Program-made: the position numbers and the translations under genes
Source: Lampris incognitus
Lineage: Eukaryota; Chordata; Actinopteri; Lampriformes; Lampridae
Direction: 5' to 3'
NCBI RefSeq assembly: GCF_029633865.1
Contig: NC_079221.1
Coordinates: 1,545,215 to 1,609,214 of the forward strand
Length of the DNA: 64,000 bases
Notes under the pieces: generated by a model
Databases searched by the model: none
Told to the model about the DNA's origin: nothing
The model's input: only the letters and a program-made list of their open reading frames with translations
Shown here: positions 36,590 through 48,100 of the stretch, one piece after another
Layout: every line of letters begins with the position of its first letter
Numbering within the stretch: the stretch's first letter is position 1

Positions 36590-36620
36590 TGTTTCGGAGT
36601 CAGTTCGTCAAGTTTATTAA

Positions 36621-36998
36621 GCAGCGAATTCAGGGGGCAGAGCCGAGAACTGCCGCAGCCGGGACGCGAACCCGGGTCTCCCGCACCACGGGCGACTACG
36701 TTCCAGTCGCCTAAAGGGTCCGAGCCGTTAGCCAAGGGCTAGCGAGTCTAGTCATTCGTGGTCGTTACCCTGCCCCCCTCCTTCCGCATACCAGCTCCCT
36801 CACGCCTCTGGGCGCACGTGCTTCCGATGGCCGCACCATCCCACTTCTGACACCAATGTAGCGAATTCAGGGGGCAGCCGGGAACCACCACAGCCGGGAC
36901 GCGAACCCGGGTCGGACCATTTAGTCGACTGGTTAATGTAGCCGCCCATGGTGCGGGAGCCTAGATTCGAGTCCGGGCTGCCCCCTGAATTCGCTACA
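36621..36998. mobile_element. Cluster of tRNA-derived SINE pieces, two head-to-head
   Basis: gcgaattcagggggcag (SINE 3' end) occurs at about 36623 and 36861 and inverted at about 36980. The left piece reads on the - strand (A box tttaggcgactgg, B box gggttcgcgtccc). At 36910-36980 a + strand tRNA-like head is seen (tagtcgactggttaatg, gattcgagtcc). 36857-36879 and 36976-36998 form perfect 23-bp inverted arms. Confidence 0.65.
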
Positions 36999-37135
36999 AT
37001 ATCTTGGTTTTTGCAGTTCTGTGTGAAGTTTCCTAGCTCACTTAGAGAGCCTTATTTTGAAACCTGCATTCAGCTGTATTGTGTGATTACCTAGTCTTGT
37101 GATGTGTGAGTGACATGGCAGTACTTGGTCTATCA

Positions 37136-38420
37136 AACTGTGTCTGTGAATGTTCTCATTCATCCAGGTCATGGCTATCCAAAGGAGTTGAATCAAGTGC
37201 AACTGGACTTGGTTATATAACCGTGAAGACGTTTCGCCTCTCATCCAAGAGGCTTCATCAGTTCTTGCCTTTCTGACTAGACCAAGCTAGTCTGACTGGC
37301 TGCAGATGAGACTCAGAATTTATCCTCTTTGGAGTCGTTATCAGAGCTATAGATGTCCGTGGCTCTTTTGTGTTCCGATGTTTAGCAACGCCCGTCGTTA
37401 TCAGAGCTGTTGATGTCAATGGCTCTTTTGTGTTCTGATGTTTAGCAACGACAGTCGTTGGCGGTGTTAGTTTCGACTTCGTTAGTGCTCCACTCAGTGG
37501 TCATGAGTCGTTGGAGCCGTTAGTGACCGACTGTTGTTGTTGGAGGCTAGGCTTCTTGAGTCTCCTGGGTAGAGATGAAAGGACGGCATTGTAAGTGGGA
37601 GGTCGCAGACCTCCTCCTCTGTTGAGAGATGGTTTTTCCAGTTTCACATAGATGGCTTCCTTCACCCCTCTTTCAAACCATTGATCTTCCCTGTCCAAAA
37701 TGTGTACGTTGCTGTCCTGGAAGGAGTGTGTCTTCTCCTTTAGGTGTAGATAGACTGCTGAGTCTTGTCCTGAGGAGTTTGGCCTTCTGTGTTGGGCCAT
37801 CCGTTTGTGTAGTGGTTGTTTGGTTTCTCTTATGTATAGGTCAGTATAATCCTCATTGCATTGTACAGCATACACCAGATTGCTTTTCCGGATGTGTGGT
37901 ACACGGTCTTTGGGATGAACCAGTCTTTGTCGGAGTGTGTTGCTGGGTTTGAAGTATACCGGGATGCAGTGTTTGTTGAAAATTCTCCTGAGTTTCTCGG
38001 AGACCCCAGAAACATACGGGATGACTGTGCTATTCCTTCTGTTCCTCTTCTCCTCATCGCTCACCTGGTTGGTCTTTCTGGAACGTGTTGCAGTTTTCAC
38101 AAAGGTCCAACTGGGGTAGCCGCAGGTTTTTAGTGCTTCCCTCAGGTGTTTGTGTTCTTTCCGTTCGGCCATTGACATCAATAGCTCTGATAACGACTGC
38201 CGTTGCTAAACATCGGAACACAAAACAGCCATTGACATCAATAGCTCTGATAACGACTCCAAAGAGGCTAAATATCTGAGTTTCATCACCAGCCAGTCAG
38301 ACTAGCTTGGTCTAGTCAGAAAGGCACGAACTGAGGAAGCCTCTTGGATGAGAGGCAAAACGTCTTCACGGATATATACCAAGTCCAGTTGCACTTGATT
38401 CAATTCTTTTTGGATATCTT
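37136..38420 (-). mobile_element. Penelope-like element, copy 1, 5'-truncated, inverted arms
   Basis: The left arm (37141-37470) contains atccaaaggagttgaatcaa and the block gaagacgtttcgcctctcat. The right arm (38170-38415) carries the same words inverted. Between them, on the - strand, is a GIY-YIG endonuclease-type reading frame. Words tcaaactgtgt (left) and ttgaactgtgt (right) may be the target duplication, within a 43-bp repeat. The arms match those of the copies at 38786, 52105 and 60024. Confidence 0.82.
37501..38181 (-). pseudogene. Penelope-like endonuclease domain (GIY-YIG), remnant
   Basis: The 226-residue open frame begins after the RT domain is lost: EHKHLREALKTCGYPSWTF, a Lys/Arg-rich linker (RSRKTNQVSDEEKRNRR), then the GIY-YIG-like part (LVYAVQCNEDYTDLYIRETK) and KRMAQHRRPNSSGQDSAVYLH. 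Copy 2 reads YIGETK where this one has YIRETK, so a conserved glycine is changed to arginine. With no RT it cannot act alone. Confidence 0.82.
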
Positions 38421-38522
38421 TTGAACTGTGTAGGCTTTCCTGCAGATGGCGGTACTTGGTCTATTGAACTGTGTAGGCATACCTGCAGATGGCAGTACTT
38501 GGTCTATTGAACTGTGTAGGCA
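38421..38522. repeat. 43-bp tandem repeat, about 2.4 copies
   Basis: ttgaactgtgtaggc starts at 38421, 38464 and 38507. A related part-unit (gcagtacttggtctatcaaa) lies left of Penelope copy 1 at about 37107, so copy 1 appears to have landed inside this small array. Confidence 0.85.
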
Positions 38523-38785
38523 AACCAGCTCAGCTGGACTGCTTATTCAGCCTTTGACCAATAGGTGTGTGATTATGGTCTGGTGGATTTGACATGCCAG
38601 CTTGACTGGAAGCTCAATAATTATGGTGGGGTTTAATGGCTGGGGCGTGGTGTGTGCGTGTGTGTGTGTGTGGGGGGGTATGAGCTTCAGTGTTCAGGGG
38701 CCCCTGGGGGTACTAATCCAGTCTTGCCTGGGATCGATGTCACATGGGTTTGTTGGCATTTTGATTTGTTGGCATATTGATTTTG

Positions 38786-40697
38786 TCTGTGAATGTTCTC
38801 ATTCATCCAGGTCATGGTTATCCAAAGGAGTTGAATCAAGTGCAGCTGGACTTGGTATATATCCGTGAAGACGTTTCGCCTCCCATCCAAGAGGCTTCCT
38901 CAGTTTGTGCCTTTCTGACTAGACCAAGCTAGTCTGGCTGGCTGGTGATGAGACTCAGAATTTATCCTCTAGGAGTTGTTGTCAGAGCTATTGATATGCG
39001 TGGCTCTTTGTGATCCGATGTTTACCAACGCCCGTCGCTAACAGAGCCATAGATATGAGTGGCTCTTTTGTGTACCGATGTTTGGCCGCGCCCGTCGTTG
39101 TCAGAGCCATAGATATGCGTGGCTCTCCTGTGCTCCGATGTTTGGCCGCGCCCGTCGCCATCGGAGCTATTGATTTGCATTTGTTTAGCAGCGACGGTGG
39201 TTGGGGGTGTTAGTTTGGACTTCATTGTTCAGTGGTCATGAGAGTGGTTGGAGCCGTTAGTGAGCGACTGTTGTTCTTGGAGGCTAGGCTTCTTGAGTCT
39301 CCTGGGTAGAGATGAAAGTACGGCATTGTAAGTGGGAGATAGGTGGTGTCACAGACCTCCTCCTCTGTTGAGGGATGGTTTTTCCAGTTTCACATAGATG
39401 GCTTCCTTCACCCCTCCTTCAAACCATCTATCTTCCCTGTCTAAAATGTGTACGTTGCTGTCCTGGAAGGAGTGTGTCTTCTCCTTTAGGTGTAGATAGA
39501 CTGCTGAGTCTTGTCCTGAGGAGTTTGGCCTTCTGTGTTGGGCCATCCGTTTGTGTAGTGGTTGTTTGGTTTCTCCTATGTATAGGTCAGTGCAATCCTC
39601 ATTGCATTGTACAGCATACACCAGACTGCTTTTCCGGGTGTGTGGTACACGGTCTTTGGGATGAACCAGTCTTTGTCGGAGTGTGTTGCTGGGTTTGAAG
39701 TATACCGGGATGCGGTGTTTGTTAAAAATTCTCCTGAGTTTCTCGGAGACCCCAGAAACATACGGGATGACTATGTTATTCCTTCTGTTCCTCTTCTCCT
39801 CATCGCTCACCTGGTTGGTCTTTCTGGAACGCGTTGCAGTCTTCACAAAGGTCCAACTGGGGTAGCCGCAGGTTTTTAAAGCTTCCCTCAGGTGTTTGTG
39901 TTCTTCTCGTTGGGCCTGAGTGCTGCTGGGCACATTGTCAGCTCTGTGTTGCAGAGTTCTGATGACGCTCAGTTTGTGTTCCAGCGGGTGGTGTGAGTGG
40001 AAAAGTAGATATTGGTGTGTGTGTGTAGGTTTCCTGTAAACCCCAATGTGGAGGCTCCTGTCTTCCCCAATGTGGACGTCACAGTCCAAGAACGGCAAAC
40101 TGTTGTTCTTTACGTCTTCCCTTGTGAAGTTAATGTTCTTGTCTACTGAGTTGATGTGTTTGGTAAACGCTTGCACCTCTTGCGTTTGGATTTTGACCCA
40201 TGTGTCATCCACATATCTGAACCAGTGGCTCGGAGGTGTTCCTCTGAAGGAGTTCAGGGCCCTGTGTTCTACCTCTTCCATATATAAGTTGGCCACAATG
40301 GGCGATACTGGTGAGCCAATTGCACAGCCGTGTTTCTGTCTGTAAAACTGGCCCCTGAATTGGAAATATGTAGTGTTCAGGCAAAGGTCCAGTAGTTGGC
40401 AAATCTGGTCTGGGCTGAGGTTGGTCCTATTGTGGAGAGTGTCGTCCCATAGCAAACGTTGCCTCACAGTTTCCTAAGCCTCCATGGTTGGGATGCAGGT
40501 GAATAATGAGGTCATGTCGTAGGATACCATGGTTTCAGCTGGTTCCAGTTTTACGCCTTGGACCTTGTCCACGAAGTCAATGGAGACTAGCTTGGTCTAG
40601 TCAGAAAGGCAGAACTGAGGAAGCCTCTTGGATGAGAGGCAAAACGTCTTCACGGATATATACCAAGTCCAGTTGCACTTGATTCAACTCCTTTGGA
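38786..40697 (-). mobile_element. Penelope-like element, copy 2, with RT and 13-bp target duplication
   Basis: The 1912-bp element is flanked by catattgattttg at 38773-38785 and 40698-40710. Its terminal arms are inverted copies of each other (tctgtgaatgttctcattca and atccaaaggagttgaatcaa at the left; gattcaactcctttgga at the right). It encodes RT plus GIY-YIG on the - strand, as in the Neptune-type Penelope-like elements of fish (family from memory). It is truncated at the 5' side of the RT. Confidence 0.88.
39349..40467 (-). pseudogene. Penelope-like reverse transcriptase / GIY-YIG endonuclease, 5' partial
   Basis: The 372-residue open frame has the Penelope RT blocks YRQKHGCAIGSPVSPIVANLYM and the catalytic WFRYVDDTWV (YVDD), then SLPFLDCDVHIG and VYRKPTHTHQYL. 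After a basic linker comes the GIY-YIG-like endonuclease (SSLVYAVQCNED, LYIGETKQPLHKRMAQHRR). The frame continues upstream with SYDMTSLFT past one in-frame TAG at about 40475, and the element ends at about 40590 before the finger domains. This copy is therefore incomplete, but the most intact of those here. Confidence 0.85.
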
Positions 40698-40710
40698 CAT
40701 ATTGATTTTG

Positions 40711-41277
40711 GTTACTACATCACATGGCAGCATGACAAAATGTCAACAGGTAATTGGTATCTGCTTGAGCTAAAGTCGTCCATCTTCGTTGGTGGACTCA
40801 AGGTTGCAGGTCTCTGAGGTGAGGACAAATTTTATGCAATGCCTCCGTGAATGTTTTAGCATTTTGATAATTTTAGTGCATGTTTGCAATTTTGTGAAAT
40901 CCAAAATGCAGGAATACTGTGGAAAAAAGTGAACAGAAGAGGGATGTTTTGATGACAAAGCTCAGGGCCTAGCTCAGGGTATAATACGGTCGTGGTAAGG
41001 AGAGATGTCTGAAAAGTCAGGTTGGGGCAAGCTGTCACATTGAAAATTAAGTGCACAAGGGGCATAAGTGAAATTTTTGACTGAAATGTTCCAGCTGAAA
41101 ACTCATTTGAATAGCCATCCAGTTTCAATTCCATTTCTAGTCCATCCGTTGTACTGAGTAGAACACATAAATGTGTATTGGACTCATGCATTACAGTTTC
41201 AGTATGTTCCAAATAAATTTCAGGGCGTGTTCTGTCAAAACTCTCCAAGGGATGTTGTTTCTGCATATAACAGACAC
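40711..41277. other. No recognisable feature
   Basis: Sequence without clear coding, repeat or transposon signal between Penelope copy 2 and the SINE at 41291. A - strand open stretch across 40856-41299 has no motif I recognise. Confidence 0.4.
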
Positions 41278-41290
41278 ATTTTACAAACTC

Positions 41291-41639
41291 GGGCAGCACG
41301 GTGGTACAGTGGTTAGCGCGGTCACCTCACAGCAAGAAGGTCCTGGGTTCAAGCCCCGGGGTAGTCCAACCTTGGGAGTCATCCCAGGTCATCCTCTGTG
41401 TGGAGTTTGCATGTTCTCTCGTGTCTGTGTGAGTTTCTTCCGGGTGCTCCGGTTTTCTCCCACAGTCCAAAGACATGTAGGTCAGCTGAATCAAAGACAT
41501 GTAGGTCAAGTGAATCAAAGACATGTAGGTCAGCTGAATCAAAGACATGCAGGTCAGGTGAATCAAAGACATGTGTAGGTCAGGTGAATCAAAGACATTT
41601 AGGTCAGGTGAATCAAAGACATGTAGGTCAGGTGGATGG
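41291..41639 (+). mobile_element. tRNA-derived SINE with internal 24-bp amplification and 13-bp target duplication
   Basis: The tRNA-like head gggcagcacggtggtacagt and B box gggttcaagcccc are followed by the family body to cccacagtccaaagacatg. The segment aaagacatgtaggtcagctg plus aatc is then repeated about 7 times (to about 41635), ending in a ggatgg-type tail. attttacaaactc flanks the element at 41278-41290 and 41640-41652. Confidence 0.88.
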
Positions 41640-41704
41640 ATTTTACAAACTCATCCACTGTCTCAAGCTCAAAAAAACAAAAAAAAGAAAACTCAAAATA
41701 TCTT

Positions 41705-44115
41705 CAAAAAAATCCCTTCTTTTTAATGGAAGAGACATTGAGATATACAGGGACCAGCTAAAGGTAAGTCCCTTCTTTTTAATGGAAGAGACATTGAGAT
41801 GTACAGGGACCAGCTAAAGGTAAATCCCTTCTTTTTAATGGAAGAGACATTGAGATGTACAGGGACCAGCTAAAGGTAAATCCCTTCTTTTTAATGGAAG
41901 AGACATTGAGATATACAGGGACCAGCTAAAGGTAAATCCCTTCTTTTTAATGGAAGAGACATTGAGATATACAGGGACCAGCTAAAGGTAAATCCCTTCT
42001 TTTTAATGGAAGAGACATTGAGATATACAGGGACCAGCTAAAGGTAAATCCCTTCTTTTTAATGGAAGAGACATTGAGATGTACAGGGACCAGCTAAAGG
42101 TAAATCCCTTCTTTTTAACGGAAGAGACATTGAGATATACAGGGACCAGCTAAAGGTAAATCCCTTCTTTTTAATGGAAGAGACACTGAGATATACAGGG
42201 ACCAGCTAAAGGTAAGTCCCTTCTTTTTAATGGAAGAGACATTGAGATATACAGGGACCAGCTAAAGGTAAATCCCTTCTTTTTAATGGAAGAGACATTG
42301 AGATATACAGGGACCAGCTAAAGGTAAATCCCTTCTTTTTAATGGAAGAGACATTGAGATGTACAGGGACCAGCTAAAGGTAAATCCCTTCTTTTTAATG
42401 GAAGAGACATTGAGATATACAGGGACCAGCTAAAAGTAAGTCCCTTCTTTTTAATGGAAGATACATTGAGATATACAGGGACCAGCTAAAGGTAAGTCCC
42501 TTCTTTTTAATGGAAGAGACATTGAGATATACAGGGACCAGCTAAAGGTAAATCCCTTCTTTTTAATGGAAGAGACATTGAGATGTACAGGGACCAGCTA
42601 AAGGTAAATCCCTTCTTTTTAATGGAAGAGACATTGAGATATACAGGGACCAGCTAAAGGTAAGTCCCTTCTTTTTAATGGAAGAGACATTGAGATATAC
42701 AGGGACCAGCTAAAGGTAAGTCCCTTCTTTTTAATGGAAGAGACATTGAGATATACAGGGACCAGCTAAAGGTAAATCCCTTCTTTTTAATGGAAGAGAC
42801 ATTGAGATATACAGGGACCAGCTAAAGGTAAATCCCTTCTTTTTAATGGAAGAGACATTGAGATGTACAGAGACCAGCTAAAGGTAAATCCCTTCTTTTT
42901 AATGGAAGAGACATTGAGATATACAGGGACCAGCTGAAAGTAAGTCCCTTCTTTTTAACGGAAGAGACATTGAGATATACAGGGACCAGCTAAAGGTAAG
43001 TCCCTTCTTTTTAATGGAAGAGACATTGAGATATACAGGGACCAGCTAAAGGTAAGTCCCTTCTTTTTAATGGAAGAGACATTGAGATGTACAGGGACCA
43101 GCTAAAGGTAAGTCCCTTCTTTTTAATGGAAGAGACATTGAGATATACAGGGACCAGCTAAAAGTAAGTCCCTTCTTTTTAATGGAAGAGACATTGAGAT
43201 ATACAGGGACCAGCTAAAGGTAAATCCCTTCTTTTTAATGGAAGAGACATTGAGATGTACAGGGACCAGCTAAAGGTAAATCCATTCTTTTTAATGGAAG
43301 AGACATTGAGATATACAGGGACCAGCTAAAAGTAAGTCCCTTCTTTTTAATGGAAGAGACATTGAGATATACAGGGACCAGCTAAAGGTAAGTCCCTTCT
43401 TTTTAATGGAAGAGACATTGAGATATACAGGGACCAGCTAAAGGTAAATCCCTTCTTTTTAATGGAAGAGACATTGAGATGTACAGGGACCAGCTAAAGG
43501 TAAATCCCTTCTTTTTAATGGAAGAGACATTGAGATATACAGGGACCAGCTAAAAGTAAGTCCCTTCTTTTTAATGGAAGAGACATTGAGATATACAGGG
43601 ACCAGCTAAAGGTAAGTCCCTTCTTTTTAATGGAAGAGACATTGAGATATACAGGGACCAGCTAAAGGTAAATCCCTTCTTTTTAATGGAAGAGACATTG
43701 AGATGTACAGGGACCAGCTAAAGGTAAATCCCTTCTTTTTAATGGAAGAGACATTGAGATATACAGGGACCAGCTAAAAGTAAGTCCCTTCTTTTTAATG
43801 GAAGAGACATTGAGATATACAGGGACCAGCTAAAGGTAAGTCCCTTCTTTTTAATGGAAGAGACATTGAGATATACAGGGACCAGCTAAAGGTAAATCCC
43901 TTCTTTTTAATGGAAGAGACATTGAGATGTACAGGGACCAGCTAAAGGTAAATCCCTTCTTTTTAATGGAAGAGACATTGAGATGTACAGGGACCAGCTA
44001 AAGGTAAATCCCTTCTTTTTAATGGAAGAGACATTGAGATATACAGGGACCAGCTAAAAGTAAGTCCCTTCTTTTTAATGGAAGAGACATTGAGATATAC
44101 AGGGACCAGCTAAAG
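41705..44115. repeat. 56-bp minisatellite, about 43 copies, with higher-order structure
   Basis: The unit contains tcccttctttttaatggaag, agacattgagat, (a/g)tacagggaccagctaaa and a gtaa(a/g) junction. Variant sites are biallelic: atatac/atgtac, gtaaatc/gtaagtc, aaagt/aaggt. The last unit runs straight into the gypsy pol fragment (ctaaaggggctatgacc). One frame of the unit reads LLFNGRDIEIYRDQLK, but 56 is not a multiple of three, so the frame does not persist. Confidence 0.96.
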
Positions 44116-46499
44116 GGGCTATGACCAATATAGAAGATGAAAACACATGGGAAGGACTAAAAAGAAAAAAAATTAAGTGTCAGTCCTCCACTTCAGACAA
44201 AAAGCTGTATACATACTCGTCAAAGGAACCACTGCCAGTGAAGGGAGTGTTCACATGTGAGGTGAAGATAGGGAAAAGGGAAACCCAAGCAGAGTTCACA
44301 GTAGTAGCGGGTCAGGGAATACCACTGCTAGTGAGAGAGACAGCTATGGAGCTAGGTGTGCTAAAAGTGGGTGTAGATGTAGCAGCGGTGACTGATAACA
44401 GGGCAGAGGTAAAGAGTAAGTACCCAAAGCTCTTCACAGGGGTTGGTAAGCTCAATACCAAACAGATCAGTCTGCACACCGACAACGACGTGGAACCCGT
44501 AGCACAACCACTGAGACGAGTACCGTTCCATCTGAGGGAGGCAGTCGACAAGAAGATAGAGGAGCTGCTAAGCATGGACATTATGGAAAAGGTTGAGGGC
44601 CCAACACTGTGGGTAAACCCAGTCGTAGTAGTTCCCAAAGCAAAAGATACTGACATCAGACTATGCCCAGTTATGAGAACGGCAAACAGGGCTATCATCC
44701 GGGGAAGATATCCAATCCCGACAGTAGATGAACTGTTACATGACATGAACGGTTCAGTTGTGTTTAGTAAACTCGATCTAAAATGGGGCTACCGTCAAAT
44801 CGAGCTCACACCAGAGTCAAGAGCCATAACAACACTCGCCCTGCACAGTGGAACATACCGCTACAAAAGGCTCATATTTGGGGTCTCGTCTGCGAGTGAG
44901 CAGTACCAACATGAAGTGGCAACGGCACTGGCTGGCATCGAAGGAGTTGCAAACATATTCGATGACATCATCATCCACACACCGGATCGTGAGACACATG
45001 ACCAGTGACTACACGCCGTACTGGAGAGACTTGAGAGATACGGCTTGACCTTAAATGGTGAGAAGTGTCAGTTTCAGATGGACAAACTAGTGTTCATGGG
45101 GATAGGGCCCACAAGCGAGAGAGTGAGAGCACTGGCTGAAGCATGTGAGCCGGAGAATGGATCAGAGGTCCGCAGTTTCCTGGGCTTGGCCGGGTACAGT
45201 AGTAGAGTCATACCGCAGTTCACCACCATCTCAGAAACGCTGCGGAGACTGACAAAAAAGGATGTGCCATTTGTCTTTGGCCCAGAGCAGAAACAGGCAT
45301 TTGAGACACTGAAAAATAAGTTAGCTGAGGCGGGCACACTGGCATACTTTGATAAAGATGCCCCCACAAAAGTGATAGCTGATGCAGGGCCGGTAGGCAT
45401 AGGAGCAATTCTGATACAGGAACAGCAGGGAGTTATGGTGCCTATATGTTATGTGAGCAGGAGCCTGACAGACTGTGAGAGGAGATATTCTCAAATGGAG
45501 CGCGAGGCCCTGGCACTGGTTTGGGCATGTGAACGCCTACACCCATACATATAGGGCAAGAGGTTCGAGCTGATAACGGATCATAAGCCTCTGGAGGTGA
45601 TCTACAGCCCCAGATCAAAACCGTGCGCCCGGATCGAGCGTTGGGTGCTCCGTCTCCAACCTTATGACTTTCAAATGATACACATATCTGGAAAGTACAA
45701 CATTGCTGATCCTCTGTCTCGTCTCCTGGGGGACACTGCAAAGAAGACGACACATGCACATGGAGCGGAAGAATACGTGTGGTTTGTGGCAGTGCAAGCG
45801 ACGCCCAGGGCGCTGACTACAAAAGAGGTGGAGAGAGCCTCTGCAGAGGATGAAGAACTGAATGAGGTGAGGAAAGCGATACAGAGTGACCGGTTTTAGA
45901 AGTGTTCAGCCTATGCGCCTATCGCAAAGGAACTATGCACTATAGGACAGTTGGTGTTAAGAGGAACGAGAATTGTTCTACTCCAGAGCCTACAGAACAG
46001 AACTCTAGCCTTAGCTCATGAAGGACATTTAGGTATGTTGTAGGGACAAAACAGCATCTCAGGGGAAAGGTGTGGTGGCCAGGGATGTACGGGGCAACAG
46101 AGAAATATGTTAAGTCATGTCACGGGTGCCAACTAGTGGCGCGGCCCGACGTACCAGAGCCATTGCGGCCCACAGCTCTCACTGATGGACCATGGCAGGA
46201 TATTGCCACGGATTTGTTAGGTCCGTTACCAACAGGACATTCTATCTTAGTAGTTGTAGACTACTACAGCAGAAATTATGAGTACGCGATCATGCGATCC
46301 ACCACGACAGACAAAGTGATAGACCATCTAGAGCAGTGGTTCTCAACCTTTTTGGGGTCCTGGACCCCCTGCGTATTTTTGATCTACCCTGAGGGCCCCT
46401 CCACCTGATCTTGGGGGAGGGGGGTTGCAATTTGATAGAAACTGCATTTTAAATTGCATTATAGCATTTATTCACTCTTTGGGGCAAAAATAAGAGCTT

Positions 46500-46880
46500 T
46501 CAGTTGTAACTTAGATATAGTTAACAAAACAGAATTCTTATGCAGTAACTTTCAGATATATGTAACAAAACAGAATATGTATTCAGTAACTTTCAGATAT
46601 ATGTAACAAAACAGAATATGTATTCAGTAACTTTCAGATATATGTAACAACACAGAATATGTATTCAGTAACTTTCAGATATATGTAACAAAACAGAATA
46701 TGTATTCAGTAACTTTCAGATATATGTAACAACACAGAATATGTATTCAGTAACTTTCAGATATATGTAACAAAACAGAATATGTATTCAGTAACTTTCA
46801 GATACATGTAACAAAACAGAATATGTATTCAGTAACTTTCAGATATATGTAACAACAGAATTTTTATGCAGTAACTTTTA
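46500..46880. repeat. 41-bp tandem array inside the MITE, about 9 copies
   Basis: The words cagatatatgtaacaaaaca and gaatatgtattcagtaactt recur at a 41-base spacing, with caacacag variants. The outermost copies are more diverged, as expected if the array grew from the middle. Confidence 0.9.
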
Positions 46881-46980
46881 ACAATGCAAACGGGAGCGAG
46901 ATCTCTTATTAAAATACAATAAATTACACTTGTGAAACAGATGTAATTAGAGAAAAAAGTCCTGTTACCCTTTATAGGGT

Positions 46981-47143
46981 AGCAAATTCGGGGGACAACG
47001 CAACCACAGGAACTGCCGCGGCCGGGAAGCGAACCCGTATCGCCCGCACCGCAGGAGACATCGCTAACCGCTAGACTAAAGGGTCATACCCGGCTGCCAG
47101 TGGCCAGCATGTCTTCTTATCCATGCACGTTACAATAGTTTAG
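46981..47143 (-). mobile_element. Short tRNA-derived SINE, - strand, in the MITE
   Basis: On the - strand the head reads gaccctttagtctagcggtt with B box acgggttcgcttcccgg, ending in cgaatttgcta. It is the same family as 48101-48258 and is related to the pieces at 36621-36998. Confidence 0.8.
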
Positions 47144-48100
47144 GTAGATAAAGGTCTCAGTCACATTTGAGTAAAATAATCCTATTTCTATAAATGTCAT
47201 AGGATCTTTTTTTTTAAAGATATTTTATTTTCACGGACCCCTTGCAATTACACCACTGACCACTAGGGGTCCGCGGACCCCCGGATGAGAAACACTGATC
47301 TAGAGAACATATTCAGCCGCCACGGTCTACCTGTCTCTATCAGGTCCGATTGTGGACCACAGTTCTTGTCATCACAGTTCCAGGAGTTCTGTCAAGACAA
47401 CGGCATACAGCACGTGAAAACAACGCTTAAATGGGCACAAGCAAACGGAGAAGTGGAGAGGCAAAACGCGTCGATCATGAAACGGATACACATCATACAG
47501 GCGGGCGGACTGGACTGGGGGAAGGAACTCCAGAGGTACGTCACCATCTACAGATCCATAGACCACTCCACCAAAGGGCAAGAGCCCAGCCAAACACTTG
47601 TTCAACAGAAAGCTGAGAGGAAAGCTGCCGGACATCAGTACACCTAGGAGTGACCTGGAGGCACGGGACACTGATGCAGAGCGAAAGGGGAAGTCCAAGT
47701 ACAAGTGGGAGATGAAGTCCTTTTGAAACAGGACAAAGCAGATAAGTTCACGACAACTTTCAACCAGACACCACACACGGTAATCAGTAAGAACGGTAAC
47801 AATGTGGTAGTCGAGTCACCCACAGGAGCTCAGTACTCCAGAAACACAACCCATGTCAAAAGGTACACACCAGCTGAGCTGACGTCATCACCTGCTGGAA
47901 AAGAAACACAGACAATACTGAGTGAGAATGAAAACCAGGGACTTGAACATACAGAGAGGTCCACACCAGAGACACCCAGTCAGTGGTCATCCCCATGCCG
48001 ACCTCTGACAGCACAGACAGAGACCTCGCCCAGAAATAAAGATGCCCCAGAGATTCACAGGTTGTGTTAAGAAGTGAATTCAACGTGAGAATGCATATTG

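Larger units (their letters stand above)
46334..47297. mobile_element. hAT-type MITE inserted in gypsy integrase
   Basis: The ends cagtggttctcaaccttt and (right, reversed) cagtgtttctcatccgg are hAT/Charlie-like terminal inverted repeats. A perfect 8-bp target duplication atctagag lies at 46326-46333 and 47298-47305. There is no transposase. Inside are a 41-bp tandem array (46500-46880) and a SINE (46981-47143). Confidence 0.92.
44121..48070 (+). pseudogene. gypsy pol polyprotein remnant (RT, RNase H, integrase)
   Basis: 44121-45008 covers the end of the protease region (LYTYSSKEPLPVKGVFTCEV) and the RT: WVNPVVVVPKAKD, FSKLDLKWGYRQIEL and the catalytic-site variant IFDDIIIH. After a TGA at about 45006, 45045-45554 continues with the RT thumb and RNase H (FDKDAPTKVIADAGPVGIGA, YSQMEREALALVW). 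A TAG at about 45552 precedes LITDHKPLEVIY and HISGKYNIADPLSR. The integrase begins at about 45960 with a broken zinc-binding part (HEGHL, then CHGCQ at 46115), then DIATDLLGPLP. The MITE splits it, and it resumes at 47300 with SRHGLPVSIRSDCGPQFLSS. A C-terminal chromatin/linker part runs to 48070. Several stops make it inactive. Confidence 0.85.

Noticed and set aside
37629-38133. + strand open frames opposite Penelope copy 1 (and the equivalents at 39375-39879 and 60282-60819 on the other strand)
   Set aside because: They are shadows of the GIY-YIG frame: they repeat in all copies and have no domain of their own.
44121-48070. An endogenous retrovirus with an envelope gene
   Set aside because: Domain order and motifs are those of a Ty3/gypsy element. 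Nothing envelope-like follows the integrase before the 3' LTR.
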